From contig NZ_CP195100.1 in NCBI RefSeq assembly GCF_051175315.1, forward strand, positions 4,588,001 to 4,652,000: a DNA stretch of 64,000 nucleotides, read 5' to 3'. The notes below the pieces were generated by a model, which had not been told where the DNA came from, did not search any database, and saw nothing but the letters and a program-made list of their open reading frames with translations. How positions within the stretch are numbered: position 1 is the stretch's first letter; each line of letters begins with the position of its first letter. The position numbers were made by a program, and so were the translations under genes. Shown here in pieces: positions 7,470 through 16,659 of this stretch. The stretch is from Tundrisphaera sp051175315. Its GTDB lineage: Bacteria; Planctomycetota; Planctomycetia; Isosphaerales; Isosphaeraceae.

Positions 7470-8632
7470 TGCCCGACGAACGCTTCGACCGGATCCTCGC
7501 CGAGTTCCGCGACCGCGACACCCCCGACGGCCCGCCCGCCGACGTGGTCGCCCGGACCCTGGCCGCGCTGCGAAACGAACCCGACCGACGACCGAAGCCG
7601 ACCCTCGCCGAAAGGATCAGGACCATGCCCCCGTTCCTCCGCATCGCCGCCGGCCTGCTGGCCGCCGCCGCCATCACCGGCCTCGTGGCCATCGAGACCT
7701 CCAGCCGAGGTCCCCGCGCCGCCTTCGCCCAGGCCATCGAACAGGTTCGTGCCGCACGCACGATGACCTACACCATGCGGATCGGCGACCTCGAACCAAT
7801 ACGTGTTTCCCGGATGGAACCGGGGCTGATCCGGACCGAGATGCCGGGCGGCGGCGCCTCGATCATCGATCGGGCATCGATGAAGACCCTGGTGCTTGAA
7901 CCGACCGGCAAGACCGCGACGGTCGTCGCGTTCAATGGCCCGGGCAAGCCCGGAGGCTGGGGCGAGGACCAAATCGATCAATTGCGGGAATTCAAGGGCA
8001 AGCCCGAGGACGACCTCGGGGAGAAGTTGATCGACGGCCGCCCGGCCCGGGGCTTTCGCGTGGCGGCCGGCGGCTGGACGTCGCAGGTCTGGGTCGACGC
8101 CGCGACCAACCTGCCGACTCGGGTGGAATCCCAGGTGGCTTACGACGGCACCGGCCCGAAGACGGTCGTCTGCGACCAGTTCGCCTTCGACCCGCCCCTG
8201 GACCCGGAACTCTTCCGGATGACCCCCCCGGAAGGGTACACCATCCAGAAGCTCTCGACCGACATCGGCAAGGCCGCGCCGGTCGAGCAGGACCTGGTCG
8301 ACGTCCTGGGCGACTACGCCAAACGCTCGGGCGGCCGGTTCCCCAACGACCTCCAGATGCCTTCGCTCATCGACGTCCTGGGCAAGATCGAACTCGGCAA
8401 GGATGGGTTTGACGAGGCGACGAATGCCTGGATCGTCAAGATCGGCCGCGGGGTGGGGCTGGTCTGGGCCATGCCCCCGACCGCCGACGCCGTCTACACC
8501 GGCAAGGACGTCCGGCTCGGCCGGGCCGACGCCCCGATCTTCCGCTACCGCCCCCAGGGCTCGCCGACCTATCGGGTCATCTACGGCGACCTCTCCGTGA
8601 AGGATGTCGATCCCGCCCGGTTCGCCAAGTGA
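7469..8632 (+). CDS. membrane-anchored anti-sigma-like protein with periplasmic LolA-like domain
   Basis: The 387-aa product has a short cytoplasmic N-terminus (about 1-52), one membrane helix (about 56-75, rich in A, G, L and I) and a large periplasmic part. Residues about 85-270 resemble the LolA/outer-membrane lipoprotein-sorting fold seen in planctomycete proteins of this kind (T-M-T-Y-T-M-R, L-P-T-R-V-E-S, P-E-G-Y-T). The layout and the one-base overlap with the preceding ECF sigma gene suggest an anti-sigma factor, though no zinc-binding H-x3-C-x2-C is present. Start: GGAGG at 7455-7459 serves either GTG 7466 or ATG 7469; ATG is chosen for spacing. A strong hairpin follows the gene. Confidence 0.78.
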   Translation: MPDERFDRILAEFRDRDTPDGPPADVVARTLAALRNEPDRRPKPTLAERIRTMPPFLRIAAGLLAAAAITGLVAIETSSRGPRAAFAQAIEQVRAARTMTYTMRIGDLEPIRVSRMEPGLIRTEMPGGGASIIDRASMKTLVLEPTGKTATVVAFNGPGKPGGWGEDQIDQLREFKGKPEDDLGEKLIDGRPARGFRVAAGGWTSQVWVDAATNLPTRVESQVAYDGTGPKTVVCDQFAFDPPLDPELFRMTPPEGYTIQKLSTDIGKAAPVEQDLVDVLGDYAKRSGGRFPNDLQMPSLIDVLGKIELGKDGFDEATNAWIVKIGRGVGLVWAMPPTADAVYTGKDVRLGRADAPIFRYRPQGSPTYRVIYGDLSVKDVDPARFAK

Positions 8633-8646
8633 TCCGCCGATGATCC

Positions 8647-8676
8647 GACGCCCGCCCCCATCCCGGGGCGGGCGTC
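8647..8676 (+). terminator. putative intrinsic terminator of the sigma/anti-sigma operon
   Basis: A perfect 12-bp stem (GACGCCCGCCCC at 8647-8658 pairing with 8665-8676) encloses a 6-nt loop and sits 14 bp after the stop. Only a short T run (CGTTT) follows, so termination may be partial. Confidence 0.65.
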
Positions 8677-8770
8677 TCGCCGTTTCGAAGCGGATCCGGG
8701 GAAAAGTTGTATCCGCCCGGCCTCGCGGGGACATTATCGGGAGGGACTCGGCCACGCGGGGGGCGACGAC

Positions 8771-10189
8771 ATGGGACGCGGGCAATTCGGGCCGGCCGTG
8801 ACGGAGTTGGCCCACCTCGTGGGCGGGCATTCGGTCGTCGGGATGTCGGAGCGGGACCTGCTCCGGCGCTACCTCGACCGCCGCGACGAGGCGGCCTTCG
8901 GGGCGATCGTCGAAAGGCACGGGCCGATGGTCCTGGGCGTCTGCCGGCGGATCCTGGCCGATCGCCGCGACGTCGAGGAGGCGTTCCAGGCCACGTTCCT
9001 CGTCCTGGCCCGCAAGGGGGGATCGCTCGGCGAGAAGGACCCGGTCGGGCACTGGCTGTACGGGGTCGCCCGCCGGGTCGCCCTCCGGGCCCGGTCCGCG
9101 GCGCACCGGCGCCGGGCCCGCGAGTGTCCGGGCGAGGCCCCCGAGGTCGCGGCCATCGACGACCCGCCGGACCTCGAACTCGGCCCGGTGCTCGACGAGG
9201 AACTGGCGCGGTTGCCGGCCAGGTATCGGGCGCCGGTCGTCCTGTGCTACTTCGAAGGGCTGACCCACGACGAGGCTGCCCGGCAGCTCGGCTGGCCGAT
9301 CGGCAGCGTCAAGGGGCGGCTGTCCCGGGCCCGCGACCTTCTCAAAACGCGGCTCGCGCGGCGTGGGTACGCCCCGGCCGGAAACCTGGGCATCCTCGCG
9401 GGCGGGGCCCCGCCGGTCGTCCCCCCATCTCTCCTGTCATCCACCATCAGGGCCGCGATGGCGGGCCCGGCGTCCGGGGTGGTCCCGGCCGGCGTGGCCT
9501 CGCTGGCGGCCGGGAGTCTCGCGACCATGTTCCTCTCCAAATCGAAGCTGGCCGGGGCGATCTTGCTGGTGCTCGGCACCGGCGCGGCGGTCATGGCCTA
9601 CCAGGGGATGGGCCGGGGGCCCGACGCCTCCGCGAAGCGGGGACGACCCCAGGCCGGGGCCGAAGACCGTGCGCCCCGGGCCGACGTCCCCGACTGGGCG
9701 GCCGGCTGGCCGTCGGTGATCACGCCCCCGGACGACCAGAGCCCCGGCACCAGGTCGATCCAGGCGGCCCTCCAGAAACCGATCAACATGAAATTCCCCA
9801 ACGAGACCCCGCTCTCGGATGTCCTTAAATATATCCAGCAGGTCACCCAGGACGAGGGGGCCGGCTTGCCCAAGGGCATCCAGATTTATGCGGACCCCAT
9901 CGGGTTGCAGAATGCCGATGTGACCCTGGATTCGCCCGTGTCGATCGACCTGGAGGACATCCCGCTCAAGACCACGCTGCGGCTCATCCTCGAGCAGTTG
10001 GGGCTGGTCTACCAGGTACGCGAGGGGGTCCTGAGCATCATGTCCGCGAACCCCGACGACCAGGTCACGCTCCTGGGAACCCTCCTCGAAAAATCCGAGA
10101 AGGGCGAACTCTCCCGGGAGCAGTACCAGCAGCTGATCGAGATGCTCAAGCTTCGCAAGGAAGTGAAGCAGCTTGGCCTCACCGATTGA
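8771..10189 (+). CDS. ECF sigma factor fused to a membrane helix and STN-like periplasmic domain
   Basis: Residues 26-95 form sigma region 2 (L-R-R-Y-L-D-R-R-D-E-A-A-F, then E-E-A-F-Q-A-T-F-L-V-L-A) and residues 142-195 form region 4 (L-P-A-R-Y-R-A-P-V-V-L-C-Y, W-P-I-G-S-V-K-G-R-L-S-R-A-R). After a Pro/Gly/Ala linker comes one membrane helix (about 259-276). The tail holds a domain (about 328-425) that resembles the secretin/TonB N-terminal (STN) fold: M-K-F-P-N-E-T-P-L-S-D-V-L, then I-P-L-K-T-T-L-R-L-I-L and L-V-Y-Q-V-R-E-G-V-L. The 472-aa protein would tether the sigma factor to the inner membrane with a sensor outside. Planctomycete ECF groups with long C-terminal extensions are known. No anti-sigma gene is adjacent, so the tail may do the regulating. 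The STN assignment is by eye. Confidence 0.85.
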   Translation: MGRGQFGPAVTELAHLVGGHSVVGMSERDLLRRYLDRRDEAAFGAIVERHGPMVLGVCRRILADRRDVEEAFQATFLVLARKGGSLGEKDPVGHWLYGVARRVALRARSAAHRRRARECPGEAPEVAAIDDPPDLELGPVLDEELARLPARYRAPVVLCYFEGLTHDEAARQLGWPIGSVKGRLSRARDLLKTRLARRGYAPAGNLGILAGGAPPVVPPSLLSSTIRAAMAGPASGVVPAGVASLAAGSLATMFLSKSKLAGAILLVLGTGAAVMAYQGMGRGPDASAKRGRPQAGAEDRAPRADVPDWAAGWPSVITPPDDQSPGTRSIQAALQKPINMKFPNETPLSDVLKYIQQVTQDEGAGLPKGIQIYADPIGLQNADVTLDSPVSIDLEDIPLKTTLRLILEQLGLVYQVREGVLSIMSANPDDQVTLLGTLLEKSEKGELSREQYQQLIEMLKLRKEVKQLGLTD

Positions 10190-10291
10190 TCGGGAAGCTC
10201 AATCCGGGCACCGAGATCAAGCACCCTTCCGTGGCACCGACACTGCCCGATGAGGGCGGGGGCATGAACTCCCCACGTCGAGCCTCGCGTA

Positions 10292-10321
10292 CCCGGCCCG
10301 ACGGGCGATCGTCGGGCCCGG
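10292..10321. terminator. hairpin between converging genes, possible bidirectional terminator
   Basis: An 11-bp stem with one mismatch (10292-10302 with 10311-10321) and an 8-nt loop lies midway between the stop of the anchored sigma gene and the stop of the metallophosphatase gene. No T tract follows on either strand. Confidence 0.4.
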
Positions 10322-10339
10322 CGACCATGATCATCGTCC

Positions 10340-11203
10340 TCACCCGGCCACGGACATGATCCGGATGCCGTCCATCAGGCGTTCGACGGTGACCGGCTCG
10401 CGCGCCGGGAACAGGCAGAAGGCGGGATAGGGGTCGGTGCCGTCGACGATGACCTGCCTGTGGTTGGCCTGGCGGAAGCCTTCCTCGCACGGCTGGTGGC
10501 CGGTGACGAACCAGTCGGCGTCGACGATCGCGGCGAAGCGGTCGACGTTCTCGGGTTCGGTGTTCCGGCCCCAGGTGATCGCGTAGACCGGGCCGCCTCG
10601 CTTCATGGCGTCGTGGGGCCAGTTCTCCTCGGCGAAGATCGATGCGTCGAAGCGTTCGACGTCGAGCGGGTCGGGGATCGTGTGGCAGAGGAACACGCGG
10701 TTGGGCGTCCGCACCGCCAGCGGGAGCGTGGCGAACAGGGCGAGGTAGGCTTTGTAGACCTCATCGGCCGACTCGCCGTAGGCCGTGCCGATCCCCTGGC
10801 GGAACAGGGCGTTGAGCGGCACGCCCCCCTTGGCGATCGGCCGCCCGGTCAGCTCCGACAGCTCGTGGTTGCCCAGGATCAGGTGGACCCGCTCGGGGTG
10901 CTGGCACTTCAGGGCGCACACCAGGTCCACCAGTTGGTGCGACCGGTCCCCGGCGTCGTCGGGGTAGAACCTCGGCCCGTGGATCAGTTCCTGGAGGACC
11001 AGGTGCCGGTTCGGGTTCCTGGCCAGGTCGGCGGCCAGCAGGACCTGGCGGAACGCGGGGATGTTGCCGTGGAGGTCGCCCACGACCATCACGTCGGACA
11101 CGTTCCCATCCAGCGTGACCACGGACCCCGAACGCCCCGGCGTGGCGCGGTTCAGGTCGGCGGCCTTGCGGATGATGGCCAGGAGTTTCCGGGGGTCGGG
11201 CAT
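10340..11203 (-). CDS. calcineurin-like metallophosphatase (PPP-type)
   Basis: The 287-aa protein carries the dinuclear-metal signature of metallophosphoesterases: V-V-G-D-L-H-G-N near residue 40, D-A-G-D-R-S-H near residue 82, L-I-L-G-N-H-E-L near residue 108, and later histidines in L-C-H-T and V-T-G-H-Q-P. The G-D-x-H-G/G-N-H-E pattern is that of serine/threonine phosphatases and relatives such as diadenosine tetraphosphatases, so the substrate could be a phosphoprotein or a nucleotide. The ATG at 11203 is the first plausible start after non-protein-like sequence. The gene lies 130 bp downstream of the ABC-F gene on the same strand. A cytosolic location is expected because no signal peptide is visible. 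Confidence 0.85.
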   Translation of the reverse strand: MPDPRKLLAIIRKAADLNRATPGRSGSVVTLDGNVSDVMVVGDLHGNIPAFRQVLLAADLARNPNRHLVLQELIHGPRFYPDDAGDRSHQLVDLVCALKCQHPERVHLILGNHELSELTGRPIAKGGVPLNALFRQGIGTAYGESADEVYKAYLALFATLPLAVRTPNRVFLCHTIPDPLDVERFDASIFAEENWPHDAMKRGGPVYAITWGRNTEPENVDRFAAIVDADWFVTGHQPCEEGFRQANHRQVIVDGTDPYPAFCLFPAREPVTVERLMDGIRIMSVAG

Positions 11204-11333
11204 GGCATTCGGCCTGGTGGACGACGTCGTCGGCGAGCGATCGGTTTCAGGATACTCGATTCTTCGCGGGCCGGGGAGGGCGGGGCGGCGAATCAACACC
11301 GGGCGCCCCGGCCCATCCGCACGCAAGCCCGGC

Positions 11334-13244
<1,911 letters not shown>

Positions 13245-13913
13245 GGGGGTGCCGGCACTGTGAAGGAGGTTCGGGTCGACCGGGGCATCGGGCTCGGGCG
13301 CGGATCGGCCCCGACCCAGGATACCAGCGGGCGAATCTCTTGCAAACTTGCCCCGCGCGACGGGCCACCCCGCCGACGCGATCTCCCCCCGAAAACCCCG
13401 CCCGGACGGCCCCGGGTCGATGAGGCGCGATCACCCCTCAGTCATGAGAACCCATTCACCCGACCCGACCCTCAAAATCGCCCCATTCGGCACCGTCGGA
13501 TTCGCCATGTCGGTCGACACAACCGGAAACTTCAGCGAAACTTCCGCACGCGGCGGGTCGCGAACCGCTTGTAAAATCGTCTCGTTTGTAAGTCTGAAAC
13601 GTCATCTCCGGGAGTCATGACGGAGGTCCCTCCGAGATCGCCCTTGACGCCCCGGGCGACGAGGAATATTCCTGGGGCCATCAACCGGCCGTCTTCCACG
13701 AAGTTAAGGCGATTGCGCCGCGATGGGGCGGGCATCCCGAGGTTTCTGGCATGGTGATTGCTTTTTGGTCTTGACGCTGAAACGGGGCGTTGAACCGAGT
13801 AAAGAAAGATTCTTTCAAGTTCAAAGCCCCCACGAACAGACACGCTCCGACGTTGGAGCGGTCGCCCTTCGGCCGTCGCCCCGGTGGCGGATCACGATAG
13901 ACAAGGAGGTCGC
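13245..13913. other. long intergenic region with a sigma-54-like promoter and a palindrome
   Basis: These 669 bp separate the divergent ABC-F and CAP-domain genes. The right half is less G+C-rich. It contains the sigma-54-like element at 13748-13762 and a 13-bp palindrome GAAAGATTCTTTC at 13804-13816 between that element and the CAP gene. Short open frames on both strands show no recognisable protein. No RNA gene was identified. Confidence 0.55.
13748..13762 (+). promoter_or_regulatory. sigma-54-type (-24/-12) promoter for the CAP-domain gene
   Basis: The sequence TGGCATGGTGATTGC has the invariant GG and GC separated by exactly 10 bp, matches TGGCAY-N5-TTGC, and is followed by a T run (TTTTT), as in strong RpoN promoters. 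The predicted start site near 13774 leaves about a 140-nt leader before the ATG at 13914. RpoN promoters need an enhancer-binding activator; none is encoded nearby. Confidence 0.65.
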
Positions 13914-15056
13914 ATGACCCGGCCATCCCTGCGTCGGACTCCGATGATGGAGCGTCTCGAGACGCGTCAGGTGCTCAGCAGCGTCGGCGGGCCCACCGCC
14001 GACAAGCAATATGCCCTCGAACTCATCAATCTGGTCCGGACCAACCCCGGAGCCGCCGCGGAGCGGTTCACCTCCAACCTGAGCGCCAACGTCGAGGCCA
14101 CGCTCGACAAGTTCCACCTCAACGTCGGCGACCTGAAGCGCCAGATCGGGTCGGCGGCCGCCAAGCCCCCGCTCGCCTACAACGGCGACCTAGATGCCGC
14201 CGCCCAAGGGCAGAGCCAGGCCCAGGCCGACATGGGCCGCCAGACCCACACGGGCAAGGACGGCTCCGGGATCAACCAGCGGATCGAGGCGTCCGGCTAC
14301 GGCCGCCCCGCCACGGCCGGCGAGAATGCCTACGCCTATGCCGATAATACCGACACCGCCCTCCAGGCCTTCCTGTTCGACTGGGGCGTGGCCGACAAGG
14401 GCCACTTCCGCAACCTGCTCCAGCCCGACCAGACCCCCGAGGGCTCGTTCACCGATGTCGGCATCGGCATGGTCAAGACCAACAACAACGGCCTCGGCCC
14501 GGTCGTGATCACCCAGAGCTTCGCCTCCCGGGCCGATTCCCAGCCCCAGATCCTCGGCGTGGTCTACACGGACAAGAATCGCGACAACTTCTACTCCCCC
14601 GGCGAGGGCAACGGCGGGGTGACCATCCAGGCCACCAACCTCTCCACCGGCGCGACCGCCTCGACCCAGACCTGGGACTCGGGCGGCTACCAGATCCCGG
14701 TCGACCCCAACGCCACCTACCGCGTCAGCGACGTGGTGGACGGCAAGGTCGTCAAGAGCCAGGATGTCCAGGTCAGCACGGTCAACGAGAAGGTCGACTT
14801 CGTCCTGACCGACGCCGATCTCGCCGCCGCGAAGCCGGCCCCGACCCCGGCCCCGGCCCCCGCGCCCGCCCCGGCCCCCGCGCCGGAACCGGAGGCGGCC
14901 CCCGCCCCCGAGGTCACCACCGCCATCGCCATGACGACCACCGCGGCCGTCGCCGAGCAGGAGGCCGCACCGGCCGCCCCCGAGGCCGGCAACCCACTCC
15001 CGCAGCCCTCGTGGCTCGGCAAGTGGTCGCAGTGGCGCGAGATCAAGGCGTCCTGA
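13914..15056 (+). CDS. secreted CAP (SCP/PR1-like) domain protein with LEPR-XLL-like N-terminal tag
   Basis: The 380-aa product starts at ATG 13914 behind a near-perfect ribosome site (AAGGAGGT at 13903-13910). The N-terminus carries M-E-R-L-E-T-R-Q-V-L-S (12-22), a form of the LEPR-XLL tag found on planctomycete exported proteins. Residues about 32-205 form a CAP domain: a first helix with A-L-E-L-I-N-L-V-R-T-N-P, then H-T-G-K-D-G and G-Y-G-R-P-A-T-A-G-E-N-A-Y, and D-V-G-I-G-M near the end. A beta-sandwich-like domain follows (about 210-305: V-V-Y-T-D-K-N-R-D-N-F-Y, Y-R-V-S-D-V), then an Ala/Pro repeat (about 308-345) and a tail ending W-L-G-K-W-S-Q-W. CAP proteins act outside the cell, but their bacterial function is mostly unknown. 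Confidence 0.9.
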   Translation: MTRPSLRRTPMMERLETRQVLSSVGGPTADKQYALELINLVRTNPGAAAERFTSNLSANVEATLDKFHLNVGDLKRQIGSAAAKPPLAYNGDLDAAAQGQSQAQADMGRQTHTGKDGSGINQRIEASGYGRPATAGENAYAYADNTDTALQAFLFDWGVADKGHFRNLLQPDQTPEGSFTDVGIGMVKTNNNGLGPVVITQSFASRADSQPQILGVVYTDKNRDNFYSPGEGNGGVTIQATNLSTGATASTQTWDSGGYQIPVDPNATYRVSDVVDGKVVKSQDVQVSTVNEKVDFVLTDADLAAAKPAPTPAPAPAPAPAPAPEPEAAPAPEVTTAIAMTTTAAVAEQEAAPAAPEAGNPLPQPSWLGKWSQWREIKAS

Positions 15057-15091
15057 TCGGGCATCGCCCGCCCAGGCCAACGATCGCCGGA

Positions 15092-15139
15092 CCGGCCCGC
15101 GCCGAGGGGATCTCCCCGCGGCCCGGGCCGGTTTTCTTT
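15092..15139 (+). terminator. strong intrinsic terminator after the CAP-domain gene
   Basis: An 18-bp stem with two mismatches (15092-15109 with 15114-15131) and an ATCT loop is followed directly by TTTTCTTT (15132-15139). It lies 36 bp after the stop codon and is the clearest terminator in the window. Confidence 0.88.
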
Positions 15140-15222
15140 GGCGGAGTGGCCGGATCCAGGATCGTAACCTAGGGTTGGTCGTGCCGGTGGACGCATCATC
15201 CCCGCCAGGATCGACACTCATC

Positions 15223-15471
15223 ATGTGCCGCGTCATCCCCGTCTACCTTCGCGACGAAGTGACCCAAGAGTATCGCGCCCAGGTCCCCAACCAGCCGGGC
15301 CGCGTGGTCCGGGCCTCCACGCTCCACGACCTCCGGCGCAAGCTCCGCGCCTTCGAGGCCGACTCCGACGAGATCACCCTGGATCGATCCGGCCTCCGGC
15401 CGTCGACGCCCTGGGCCTGGGAGCAGCCCTTCGACCCGAACGCCGACACCGTCCTCTACGTGAAGGTGTAA
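15223..15471 (+). CDS. small conserved-looking protein of unknown function
   Basis: This 82-aa protein starts M-C-R-V-I-P-V-Y-L-R-D-E and contains the charged helix D-L-R-R-K-L-R-A-F-E, ending D-T-V-L-Y-V-K-V. There is no signal peptide, membrane helix or recognisable motif, so a small soluble cytosolic protein is likely. The ATG at 15223 is preferred over the in-frame TTG at 15175 because the first 16 residues from the TTG look like leader sequence. The gene stands between the CAP terminator and the converging peroxiredoxin gene, 9 bp from the latter's stop. Codon use matches the neighbours, supporting a real gene. No function can be assigned. Confidence 0.6.
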   Translation: MCRVIPVYLRDEVTQEYRAQVPNQPGRVVRASTLHDLRRKLRAFEADSDEITLDRSGLRPSTPWAWEQPFDPNADTVLYVKV

Positions 15472-15480
15472 CCCGGGCCT

Positions 15481-15942
15481 TCAGGCCGGGTCGAGCGTCC
15501 GGAGGATCGCCATCGCCTCGGCGACGTGCTTCGCCGGGCGGAACTGGGACGAGAAGGAATGCCGGACCCGCCCGGACCGGTCGATCACGAAGGTCATCCG
15601 GCCCGGGATCAGCCCCAGCGTCTTCGGGACGCCGTACCGGGCGCGGACTTCCCCCCCGGGGTCGCTCAGGATCGGGAACGGCAGCCGGTGGCGATCGGCG
15701 AAGCCGCGATGCGAACCGACCGTATCGGCGCTGATGCCGATCACCTCGGCCCCGGCGTCGCGGAACGCCTCGTACTGGTCGCGGAACGTGCACGCCTCGG
15801 CGGTGCAGCCCGGCGTGTCGTCCTTGGGGTAGAAGAACAGGACGACGTTGGACCGATCGCGGTAATCGGCCAGGGAGACGGGCTTGCCGTCGGCATCGTG
15901 CAGGCTGAAGTCGGGCGCAAGATCGCCGACGCGGGTGCTCAT
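15481..15942 (-). CDS. bcp: thiol peroxidase of the PrxQ/BCP type
   Basis: The 153-aa protein is a thioredoxin-fold peroxiredoxin. It has G-D-L-A-P-D-F at the start, the strand V-V-L-F-F-Y-P-K-D-D-T-P-G-C46-T and the resolving cysteine five residues later (A-E-A-C51-T-F-R-D), the spacing of atypical two-cysteine PrxQ/BCP enzymes. F-P-I-L-S-D-P and V-I-D-R-S-G follow in the expected order. It reduces hydrogen peroxide and organic hydroperoxides using thioredoxin in the cytosol. The length is normal for the family and ATG 15942 starts at the family N-terminus. It stands alone, converging with the small 82-aa gene. No OxyR-like regulator or promoter signal was seen. Confidence 0.92.
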   Translation of the reverse strand: MSTRVGDLAPDFSLHDADGKPVSLADYRDRSNVVLFFYPKDDTPGCTAEACTFRDQYEAFRDAGAEVIGISADTVGSHRGFADRHRLPFPILSDPGGEVRARYGVPKTLGLIPGRMTFVIDRSGRVRHSFSSQFRPAKHVAEAMAILRTLDPA

Positions 15943-15979
15943 GGCGCTGATCTCGCGGTGCGGAGGAGGGCCGGGTCAT

Positions 15980-16000
15980 GGGGGGCGACGGGCGCCCCCC
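15980..16000 (-). terminator. hairpin downstream of the QPAP-repeat gene
   Basis: A perfect 8-bp G/C stem (15980-15987 with 15993-16000) with a 5-nt loop lies just after the QPAP-repeat gene and before the peroxiredoxin start. No T tract follows, so this is a weak terminator candidate. Confidence 0.4.
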
Positions 16001-16009
16001 GATCGCGGC

Positions 16010-16450
16010 TCAACGATAGGGCGTGAGATACCGCGTCTGGTAGACCGGCTCCGGCATGTAGGTCCGGGTCTCGACCACCGGGGCCGGCTGGACCCAGCGA
16101 CGTTCGAGGACCGGGGCCGGCTGCACGTACCGGCTCTCCAGGATCGGGGCCGGCTGCACGACCCGCCGCTCGACGACCGGCGCCGGCTGCACGAAGCGGG
16201 TCTCGCGGACCACCGGGGGCGTCCTGGTGACGACGGCCGTCGGCCGCCGCTTGATCACCGTCTTGCGGGGCTTCTCCTTGACGAGGTACGACTCGCCCAG
16301 CGTGACCGTCCGCGTGCCCGGCGCCACGGTCTCATAGACCACCGTCTCGCCCGGGTACTGGGCGTGGGACACGCCCCCGGCGGCGGACCAGGCGGCGACC
16401 GTCATGGCACCCAGGAGACTCCATCCCATCCACGTCCGTTGCATGATCAT
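16010..16450 (-). CDS. secreted repeat protein with V-Q-P-A-P units
   Basis: The 146-aa product has a signal peptide (M-I-M-Q-R-T-W then a hydrophobic stretch to S-H-A-Q). After a short head and a basic patch (K-E-K-P-R-K-T-V-I-K-R-R) it consists of about five near-identical ten-residue units, R-x-V-Q-P-A-P-V-x-E, each encoded by a similar 30-bp block, and ends with a Tyr-rich motif. Such Pro/Val/Arg repeats suggest an extended wall- or outer-membrane-associated protein; no enzyme motif is present. ATG 16450 has GAGGA five bases upstream; the in-frame ATG at 16444 is the alternative. A sigma-54-like element lies about 50 bp upstream. Function unknown. Confidence 0.7.
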   Translation of the reverse strand: MIMQRTWMGWSLLGAMTVAAWSAAGGVSHAQYPGETVVYETVAPGTRTVTLGESYLVKEKPRKTVIKRRPTAVVTRTPPVVRETRFVQPAPVVERRVVQPAPILESRYVQPAPVLERRWVQPAPVVETRTYMPEPVYQTRYLTPYR

Positions 16451-16498
16451 CCTGCTCCTCACTCTGGCGGAAACACAAAGGCCGAGGTGCTCCTCCGC

Positions 16499-16514
16499 TG
16501 CAAACTACGGGCCG
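16499..16514 (-). promoter_or_regulatory. possible sigma-54-type promoter for the QPAP-repeat gene
   Basis: On the minus strand the sequence reads CGGCCCGTAGTTTGCA: GG and GC are 10 bp apart and TTTGCA matches the -12 element, but the -24 element departs from TGGCA at two bases. It lies about 50 bp upstream of ATG 16450, a sensible distance. Confidence 0.4.
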
Positions 16515-16659
16515 AGGGGCCATCTCCGTTGGAATCAGCCCGGCGTTGGCGGCCCGGCCGGCCCCGTTTAGAATACCCGGTCGACGGGCCAGGATCGAGC
16601 ACAGCCAGGCGAGCCGGCCGTTGCCGTGGATCGCGCGAACGATCCCGATGGGGGGTGGA

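Noticed and set aside
13532..13843. A 103-codon minus-strand frame in the intergenic region
   Set aside because: No ribosome site or protein-like features; it overlaps the sigma-54-like promoter region of the CAP gene.
16070..16210. Repeats resembling a CRISPR array
   Set aside because: They are 30-bp in-frame coding repeats of a V-Q-P-A-P protein with no spacers; no cas gene lies in the window.
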